From Caldisericaceae bacterium (GTDB taxonomy: Bacteria; Caldisericota; Caldisericia; Caldisericales; Caldisericaceae), in contig JAGHAO010000061.1 of NCBI GenBank assembly GCA_021161495.1, forward strand, positions 1 to 7,064: 7,064 nucleotides of DNA, in the 5' to 3' direction. Under the pieces are notes generated by a model. The model had not been told where the DNA came from. It saw only the letters and a list, made by a program, of their open reading frames with translations, and searched no databases. Made by a program: the position numbers and the translations under genes. Of the stretch, positions 1 through 5,180 are shown piece by piece (within the stretch, counting starts at the first letter, position 1; each line of letters starts with the position of its first letter).

Positions 1-3
1 GCA

Positions 4-9
4 TATAAT
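4..9 (+). promoter_or_regulatory. Probable promoter -10 box (TATAAT)
   Basis: A perfect sigma-70-type -10 hexamer TATAAT lies here. The predicted transcription start would be near position 16, giving a leader of roughly 48 bases before the first ATG at 64. The -35 element would lie upstream of the window, so only half of the promoter can be seen. There is no TGn extended -10 (the preceding bases are GCA). The region is AT-rich, so a chance match is possible, but its position before a five-gene operon supports the call. Confidence 0.5.
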
Positions 10-19
10 CTTTGTGGAT

Positions 20-55
20 TTAAAAAAATTGTAAGTGCATTAAAAAAATTGTAAG
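20..55 (+). repeat. Two tandem 16-base direct repeats in the operon leader, candidate operator
   Basis: The sequence TTAAAAAAATTGTAAG occurs exactly at 20-35 and again at 40-55, a start-to-start distance of 20 bases, about two turns of the DNA helix. The four bases between copies are TGCA. Each copy holds a run of seven A, so the phased A-tracts should bend the DNA. The repeat lies just downstream of the predicted transcription start and ends 8 bases before the regulator's ATG. Same-face spacing suggests a binding site for a dimeric or cooperative protein, most simply the adjacent regulator acting on its own operon. This role is inferred; a recent slippage duplication with no function is the main alternative. 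Confidence 0.55.
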
Positions 56-63
56 AAGGCGGA

Positions 64-738
64 ATGTTCTCAAAAACAGATGAAGAAATAATAGACGCGT
101 TAAAGCCTGTCGTAAAAGGAATTGCACTTCTCGTAGGAAGCGATTGCGAGGTAGTCCTGCATTCATTTAGGGATATGGAACATTCCGTTGTCGCAATTGA
201 GAACGGGCACATCACAGGAAGAAAGATCGGTTCTTCGGTCACGGATTCGGGGCTTGAAATCATAGAAGAAATTTTATCCGAAGGAAAATCAATCGTAGGC
301 CCTTACAGGGGAATTGCGCCCAACGGACGTCCTCTTCGTTCTGTCACTGTCCCCATAAGAAATAAAAGAGGAAGACTAATCGGTGCGCTCTGCATGAATT
401 TCGATATCGGCAAAGTGATCAACATTAAGAGCCTTATTGATTCGCTTACCGTTTTCCCTAATGAAAAGATGATTACCGAGGATATTGATAAAAGCACTTC
501 TCTTTCCGTTGAGGAACTTATGAAGGAAATCTTTAAGGAAGTTTTGCATGCAACAGGGGCGAAGGGCGATTTACCTCCGCATGAAAGAAACAGGCTTATC
601 GTGAAAGAACTTTACAGGCGGCGGTTTTTTCAGATCAAAGATGCCGTCGCTTTGGTCGCAAAAAAGTTGGGGATTTCGAGATTCACAATTTACAACTATA
701 TTCGGGAATTAAAGTTCGAGGAAAAGAACGGGAGGTAA
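64..738 (+). CDS. YheO/DauR-family transcriptional regulator (PAS_6 + HTH_22)
   Basis: A 224-residue cytoplasmic DNA-binding regulator. Residues about 7-120 match the YheO-like PAS domain (PAS_6): the early segment LKPVVKGIALLVG followed by CEVVLHSF, then a glycine-rich part (GPYRGIAPNGRPLRS) and the strand RGRLIGALCMNFDI. Residues about 170-216 form the HTH_22 DNA-binding domain, with ELYRRRFFQIKDAV leading into the helix-turn-helix VAKKLGISRFTIYNYIREL. Length is normal for the family (about 200-240). In this family E. coli YheO is poorly characterised and DauR responds to D-arginine metabolism; the PAS_6 domain is thought to sense a small ligand. Here the gene leads a citrate/isocitrate operon, so a central-carbon metabolite is a plausible but unproven signal. 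The start fits the family N-terminus, although its ribosome site (AAGG at 56-59) is weaker than those of the genes behind it. The stop lies 2 bases before aconitase. No recognised gene symbol is justified. Confidence 0.88.
   Translation: MFSKTDEEIIDALKPVVKGIALLVGSDCEVVLHSFRDMEHSVVAIENGHITGRKIGSSVTDSGLEIIEEILSEGKSIVGPYRGIAPNGRPLRSVTVPIRNKRGRLIGALCMNFDIGKVINIKSLIDSLTVFPNEKMITEDIDKSTSLSVEELMKEIFKEVLHATGAKGDLPPHERNRLIVKELYRRRFFQIKDAVALVAKKLGISRFTIYNYIRELKFEEKNGR
731..736 (+). promoter_or_regulatory. Shine-Dalgarno site of aconitase, embedded in the end of the regulator gene
   Basis: A strong GGAGGT sits 4 bases before the ATG at 741. It overlaps the last Gly-Arg codons and the first base of the regulator's stop codon (736-738), so ribosomes finishing the regulator uncover or reload onto this site. 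It fixes the aconitase start at 741 and implies translational coupling. Confidence 0.8.
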
Positions 739-740
739 GT

Positions 741-2699
741 ATGGGGAAAAATATCATTCAAAAAATCATTGACAGCCATCTTGTCGAGGGCAGGCCTATC
801 CCCGGCGAAGAGGTGGGTATCAGGGTTGATCAAACGCTGACACAGGATGCGACGGGAACTGCCGCGTATCTTGAATTCGAGGCGATGGGTTTCAAGGAAG
901 TCGAGACGGAAGCGGTAAGCTATGTTGACCACAATACCGTGCAGGTAGGTTTCGAAAATGCGGATGACCATAACTATCTAAGGACTGTCGCAAAGAGATA
1001 CGGAATCATATTTTCGAGGCCGGGAAACGGAATTTGCCATCAGGTTCAATTGGAGCGATTTGCAAAACCCGGTAGAGTGCTGATAGGTTCCGATTCACAC
1101 ACGCCTACTGCCGGTGGAATAGGAGAACTTGCAATAGGTGTGGGAGGATTGGACGTTGCAGTTGCAATGGGCGGAGGCCCGTATTACCTTACTTATCCCA
1201 AAGTGATAAAAATAGAACTTACGGGTAAACTTATGCCCTGGGTTTCCGCAAAAGACGTGGTGCTTACGGTTCTTTCCATTCTCCATACGAAAGGCAACGT
1301 GGGCTATGCGATTGAGTACGGAGGGGAAGGCGTAAAAACGCTTACCGTTCCGGAACGTGCGACAATTACAAATATGGGTGCGGAAACGGGCGTTACGACC
1401 TCTATATTCCCTTCCGACGAAATGACTTATGACTTTATGAAAAAAGAGGGCAGAGAAAAGGACTGGGTTGAGTTAAAAGCGGACCCGGATGCTCAATACG
1501 ACAAGGTGATAAAGATCAATCTTTCGGAAGTGGAGCCTATGATTGCATGCCCCGATTCTCCGGGGAATGTGAAAAAGGTGAGTGAAGTCGAAGGGCTTAA
1601 AGTGGATCAGGTTGCGGTGGGAAGTTGTACAAACTCCTCTTACAGGGACCTTATGACCGTTGCAAATATTCTGAAAGGTCGTGTTGCGCACGAAGATCTT
1701 GAATTTGGAGTTGCTCCCGGTTCGCGTCAGGTAATAGAGATGATTGACGAAGGCAAAGGCCTTGAAACACTTGTAAAGGCAGGTGCGAGAATTTTTGAAT
1801 CCGCCTGCGGTTTTTGCATAGGAAACAGTTTTGCTCCGGGAACAAATGCGGTTTCTTTGAGGACCAACAACAGAAACTTCAAGGGAAGATGCGGAACAAA
1901 AAGCGCAAAGGTTTACCTTGTTAGCCCGGAGACAGCCGCAGCCGCCGTAATTACCGGAAAGATCACGGATCCTCGCAAACTCGAAGATATGGGAATAAAA
2001 TATGAAGACGTGAAACTTCCCGACAGGTTCATACTTGACGACTCGATGTTCATATTTCCGCTTCCCAAAGAAGAGAGGGAAAAGGTGGAAATTTTCCGCG
2101 GGCCCAACATAAAACCCATTCCGAATAATGACCCGCTTGCCGAAACAATTAAAGGCACTGTTACGATAAAAGTCGGAGACAAAGTAACAACCGATCATAT
2201 TATGCCCGCCGGCGCATACTTAAAACTCCGCTCCAACGTGCCAAAATATGCGACGCATGTGTTTGAACCTATCGACCCTTCTTTTCCGCAGAGGGCTTTG
2301 AACAACAAAGAAAAGGGTATTGCAAACATTATAGTGGGCGGAGAAAGTTACGGGCAGGGCTCTTCCCGCGAGCATGCGGCACTGTGCCCTATGTATCTCG
2401 GTGTGAAAGCGGTTGTTGCGAAATCCATTGAAAGAATTCATCAGGCAAACCTTGTGAATTTCGGCATTGCCCCTCTTCTATTCGAAAATCCTTCGGATTA
2501 CGATCTGATTGAGCAGGGAGACGATGTTGAAATCCCCGATATCAGGAAAGCCGTCGAAGACGGAGAAAAGGAAGTTATTCTGAAAGACTTGACTAAAAAT
2601 AAAGAGATAAAACTCAAATTGTTCCTTTCGGATAGGCAGAGAAAAATAATATTAGCGGGAGGACTGCTCCCGTTTACCGCAAGAGGAGGTAAGGCATAA
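741..2699 (+). CDS. acn: Aconitate hydratase (aconitase), Aquifex-type, [4Fe-4S]
   Basis: A 652-residue cytoplasmic aconitase that interconverts citrate and isocitrate through cis-aconitate. The three cluster-binding cysteines are Cys296 (GSCTNSS) and Cys356/Cys359 (SACGFCIGN), with spacing like mitochondrial aconitase (Cys358, Cys421, Cys424). Other active-site elements are visible: Asp63-His64 (VDHNTVQ), His100 (GICHQ), Asp118-Ser-His120 (SDSHTPTAGG), and the swivelling C-terminal domain (from about residue 470) with the catalytic Ser541-Ser542-Arg543 (QGSSREHAAL). The length and sequence style fit the roughly 640-660 residue 'Aquifex-type' aconitase group rather than the ~890-residue AcnA or AcnB of E. 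coli. AcnX and 3-isopropylmalate dehydratase are less likely: both domains are fused in one chain and the next gene is isocitrate dehydrogenase. Its stop codon TAA shares its last base with the ATG of icd. It supplies the middle step between icd and the ATP-citrate lyase genes. Confidence 0.95.
   Translation: MGKNIIQKIIDSHLVEGRPIPGEEVGIRVDQTLTQDATGTAAYLEFEAMGFKEVETEAVSYVDHNTVQVGFENADDHNYLRTVAKRYGIIFSRPGNGICHQVQLERFAKPGRVLIGSDSHTPTAGGIGELAIGVGGLDVAVAMGGGPYYLTYPKVIKIELTGKLMPWVSAKDVVLTVLSILHTKGNVGYAIEYGGEGVKTLTVPERATITNMGAETGVTTSIFPSDEMTYDFMKKEGREKDWVELKADPDAQYDKVIKINLSEVEPMIACPDSPGNVKKVSEVEGLKVDQVAVGSCTNSSYRDLMTVANILKGRVAHEDLEFGVAPGSRQVIEMIDEGKGLETLVKAGARIFESACGFCIGNSFAPGTNAVSLRTNNRNFKGRCGTKSAKVYLVSPETAAAAVITGKITDPRKLEDMGIKYEDVKLPDRFILDDSMFIFPLPKEEREKVEIFRGPNIKPIPNNDPLAETIKGTVTIKVGDKVTTDHIMPAGAYLKLRSNVPKYATHVFEPIDPSFPQRALNNKEKGIANIIVGGESYGQGSSREHAALCPMYLGVKAVVAKSIERIHQANLVNFGIAPLLFENPSDYDLIEQGDDVEIPDIRKAVEDGEKEVILKDLTKNKEIKLKLFLSDRQRKIILAGGLLPFTARGGKA
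2685..2690 (+). promoter_or_regulatory. Shine-Dalgarno site of icd within the aconitase C-terminus
   Basis: GGAGGT with an 8-base spacer precedes the ATG at 2699. The start codon overlaps the aconitase stop in the arrangement TAATG, a classic stop-start coupling that supports this start for isocitrate dehydrogenase. Confidence 0.8.
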
Positions 2700-3919
2700 T
2701 GAAAATCACCGTTGAGAACGGAAAGATGATTGTTCCGGACAATCCCACAATTCCGTATATCGTGGGAGACGGAATAGGAAAAGACATCACTCCCGTTGCT
2801 TTGAAGGTATTCGATGCTGCGGTTGAAAAGGCATTCGGTGGCAAGAAAAAAATCGAATGGATGAAAATCCTTGCAGGTGAAGAGGCAATAGAAAAGAAGG
2901 GCGAGCCTCTTCCTCAGGAAACGATTGACACAATAAGGGAGTATACGGTTGCAATCAAAGGGCCTCTTACGACTCCGGTAGGTGGAGGATACCGCTCTTT
3001 GAATGTAACGCTTCGGCAAGTGCTTGACCTATTTGTTTGCCTCAGGCCCGTAAAATACCTCAAAGGCGTTCCCTCGCCTATGAAACATCCGGAACTATTG
3101 GATATCGTCGTTTTCAGGGAGAACACGGAAGATGTTTACGCGGGAATCGAGTGGCCTTACGATACGGCTGAGGCTGCTGAGGTGAGGAATTTTCTTAAAA
3201 ACAAGATGAACGTGAAATTGCGCGACGACTCAGGTATCGGAATTAAGCCGATAAGCGTTTTCGGTTCCGAAAGAATCGGGAGGGCTGCGATAGATTACGC
3301 TTTGAAATACGGAAGAAAATCTGTTACCGTTGTGCATAAGGGGAATATTATGAAATACACGGAAGGATTGTTCAAAAACGTGATTTATGCTCTTGCGGAT
3401 GCGCCGGAATACAAAGACAAAGTAGTTACGGAAGAAAGAGTTACAAAGGAATTCGGTGGCAAGGTTCCGGAAGGGAAAATCGTGTTAAAGAACAGAATTG
3501 CCGATGCGATGTTCCAGCAACTTCTCCTGAGGCCGAGCGAATACGACATAATTGTTACTCCGAACTTAAACGGAGATTATCTGTCCGATGCCGCCGCCGC
3601 ACAAGTCGGAGGGCTCGGTATGGCGCCGGGAGGAAATATAAACTTTAATACGCACGTAGCGTTGTTTGAAGCGACGCACGGCTCCGCACCGAAACATGCC
3701 GGCAAAAACGAAGTTAACCCGAGTTCGCTAATCTTATCGGGAGCGGAAATGTTCCAATATCTCGGGTGGGACAAAGTGAAATATATGATAATCGACGCGA
3801 TAGAAAAGACAATTGCCCAAAAATACGTCACATACGACCTTGCGCGCCAGATCGAGGGTGCAACGAAAGTTTCCACTTCCGAATTCGGCGACAGGATTAT
3901 CGAAAATTTGGAGGCATAG
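2699..3919 (+). CDS. icd: Isocitrate dehydrogenase, NADP-type (E. coli Icd-like)
   Basis: A 406-residue member of the isocitrate/isopropylmalate dehydrogenase family, close in length to E. coli Icd (416). It interconverts isocitrate and 2-oxoglutarate + CO2 with NADP. Substrate residues line up with E. coli: Ser100, Asn102 and Arg106 in RSLNVTLRQ (Ser113/Asn115/Arg119), Arg140 and Tyr147 in FRENTEDVYAGIEW (Arg153/Tyr160), Lys214 in HKGNIMK (Lys230), and metal-binding Asp293 and Asp297 in NLNGDYLSD (Asp307/Asp311). The coenzyme pocket has Lys332, Tyr379 and Arg383, matching Lys344, Tyr391 and Arg395 that bind the 2'-phosphate of NADP; the one change is His333 in place of Tyr345. NADP preference is therefore the best prediction. 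Isopropylmalate or homoisocitrate dehydrogenase is unlikely given the SLNVTLRQ motif and the neighbours. The short N-terminal part reads PYIVGDGIGKDITP, the usual family opening. In a reductive route this enzyme would carboxylate 2-oxoglutarate. Confidence 0.95.
   Translation: MKITVENGKMIVPDNPTIPYIVGDGIGKDITPVALKVFDAAVEKAFGGKKKIEWMKILAGEEAIEKKGEPLPQETIDTIREYTVAIKGPLTTPVGGGYRSLNVTLRQVLDLFVCLRPVKYLKGVPSPMKHPELLDIVVFRENTEDVYAGIEWPYDTAEAAEVRNFLKNKMNVKLRDDSGIGIKPISVFGSERIGRAAIDYALKYGRKSVTVVHKGNIMKYTEGLFKNVIYALADAPEYKDKVVTEERVTKEFGGKVPEGKIVLKNRIADAMFQQLLLRPSEYDIIVTPNLNGDYLSDAAAAQVGGLGMAPGGNINFNTHVALFEATHGSAPKHAGKNEVNPSSLILSGAEMFQYLGWDKVKYMIIDAIEKTIAQKYVTYDLARQIEGATKVSTSEFGDRIIENLEA
3910..3914 (+). 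promoter_or_regulatory. Shine-Dalgarno site deciding the aclB start
   Basis: GGAGG in the last codons of icd lies 9 bases before the ATG at 3924. This supports starting aclB there, 4 bases after the icd stop. The same frame stays open upstream to an ATG at 3813, but that segment is buried in icd and encodes residues that do not resemble ATP-citrate lyase. Confidence 0.75.
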
Positions 3920-3923
3920 GCTA

Positions 3924-5180
3924 ATGGCACAGCGCGGGATCCGTGAATACGACGCAAAGAGATTGCTTGCAAAATACATAGAAAAGTTTTCTGACGGAAA
4001 GTTTCATTACAAGGGTGAAGTTGCGCTTATTACTCCGGATTACTCGATAAATGATGCGGCAAAAGATAATCCCTGGATAAAGGAAAAACCTCTCGTTGCG
4101 AAGCCCGACCAACTATTTGGCAAAAGGGGAAAGCACAACCTTGTGCTTTTGAATGCGGATTTCGAAACCGCTAAAAAGTGGATTAACGAGAGGATGCACA
4201 AACGAGTCTGTATAGGAAAGGCGGAAGGTGAACTTACGCATTTTCTCGTCGAGCCTTTTGTTCCGCATAAGCAAGAGTATTACGTTGCGATAAAAACCGA
4301 GGAAGAAGGAGACAGGATTTATTTTTCTGACGAGGGCGGAATCGAAATAGAGGAAAATTGGGAGAAAGTGAAGCAGTTTTTTGTTCCGATTTTGGGGAGT
4401 GTTAGCGACGTAGACTTTTCCGGGGTAGAGCCGCTGATTTCAGATTTTATAAAAGCGCTTTACAAATTTTTCGTTGACCTTGATTTTACGTATCTTGAAA
4501 TCAACCCGTTTGCGATAACAGGAGGAGAAGTTGTTCCGTTGGATCTTGTCGCAAGGCTTGACGACACGGCGTATTTCTGGAACAAAGACAAGTGGGGAGA
4601 TATCGAATTCCCTGTTCCTTTCGGAAGGAATTTTACTAAAGAGGAACAATTTATCAGGGAACTTGACGAAAAAACCGGTGCTTCCCTGAAACTTACGATT
4701 CTGAACCCGGAAGGAAGAATTTGGCTTATGGTTGCAGGCGGCGGGGCAAGTGTGATATATGCGGATACCGTAGTCGACTTAGGATACGGAAAAGATCTTG
4801 CGAATTACGGAGAGTATTCCGGAAATCCGTCCGAAGAAGAAACGTATCTCTACGCAAAAACGATTCTCGATTTAATGACGCGTAAAAAAGACCCGCACGG
4901 GAAAATTCTGATAATCGGCGGAGGAATAGCGAACTTCACGGATGTTGCAAAAACATTCAAAGGCATTATCCGAGCGCTTAAAGAATACAAAGACAAACTC
5001 ATTGAGAATAACGTAAAAATTTACGTGAGAAGAGGCGGGCCGAATTACAGAGAAGGCCTCAGGATGATGAGGAAACTTGGCAAAGAATTGGGAGTGCCCA
5101 TAGAAGTTTACGGCCCGGAACTTCCTATGACCCGTGTCGTAACTCTCGCTCTTTCCGGAGGTAGCAATGAAAATAATTAA
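3924..5180 (+). CDS. aclB: ATP-citrate lyase small (beta) subunit, ATP-grasp and citrate-binding
   Basis: A 418-residue subunit of cytoplasmic ATP-citrate lyase (citrate + ATP + CoA -> acetyl-CoA + oxaloacetate + ADP + Pi). It aligns along its length with the N-terminal part of animal ACLY. Residues about 1-240 form the ATP-grasp fold, with Lys60 in the KPDQL motif, Lys67-Arg68 just after it, IEPFVPH-like LVEPFVPHKQ, and the LEINPF motif (Glu192-Asn194) followed by Asp207. Residues about 245-418 are the succinyl-CoA-synthetase-like ligase part with VAGGGASVIYADT (270-), NYGEYSGNPS (294-303), IIGGGIANFT (330-339) and RRGGPN (369-374). Citrate ligands of human ACLY (Gly309, Asn346, Thr348, Tyr364, Arg379) correspond to Gly300, Asn337, Thr339, Tyr355 and Arg370 with a constant offset of 9. 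SucC is less likely because these citrate residues and the partner gene are specific to citrate lyase. The start at 3924 gives the family N-terminus (AQRGIREYDAKRLL). The last 14 bases overlap aclA. Confidence 0.95.
   Translation: MAQRGIREYDAKRLLAKYIEKFSDGKFHYKGEVALITPDYSINDAAKDNPWIKEKPLVAKPDQLFGKRGKHNLVLLNADFETAKKWINERMHKRVCIGKAEGELTHFLVEPFVPHKQEYYVAIKTEEEGDRIYFSDEGGIEIEENWEKVKQFFVPILGSVSDVDFSGVEPLISDFIKALYKFFVDLDFTYLEINPFAITGGEVVPLDLVARLDDTAYFWNKDKWGDIEFPVPFGRNFTKEEQFIRELDEKTGASLKLTILNPEGRIWLMVAGGGASVIYADTVVDLGYGKDLANYGEYSGNPSEEETYLYAKTILDLMTRKKDPHGKILIIGGGIANFTDVAKTFKGIIRALKEYKDKLIENNVKIYVRRGGPNYREGLRMMRKLGKELGVPIEVYGPELPMTRVVTLALSGGSNENN
5157..5162 (+). promoter_or_regulatory. Shine-Dalgarno site of aclA inside aclB
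   Basis: GGAGGT lies 4 bases before the ATG at 5167, inside the C-terminal codons of aclB. The genes overlap by 14 bases (5167-5180) in different frames. Such coupling suits two subunits that are needed in fixed proportion. Confidence 0.8.

Noticed and set aside
20..55. A CRISPR array or origin iterons from the tandem repeat
   Set aside because: Only two short copies separated by 4 bases, with no spacer-sized gaps and no replication gene nearby.
1..63. A riboswitch in the leader
   Set aside because: The leader is too short (about 48 bases from the predicted start), very A/T-rich and shows no stable stem that I can find.
1473..2198. A 241-residue open frame on the minus strand inside aconitase
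   Set aside because: It is antisense to the conserved catalytic part of aconitase, shows no recognisable domain and has a composition expected of an antisense shadow.
3813..3923. A longer aclB reading frame starting at ATG 3813, adding 37 residues
   Set aside because: The extension lies entirely inside icd, has no family-like sequence, and the ATG at 3924 has GGAGG at a good distance and gives the normal ATP-citrate lyase N-terminus.
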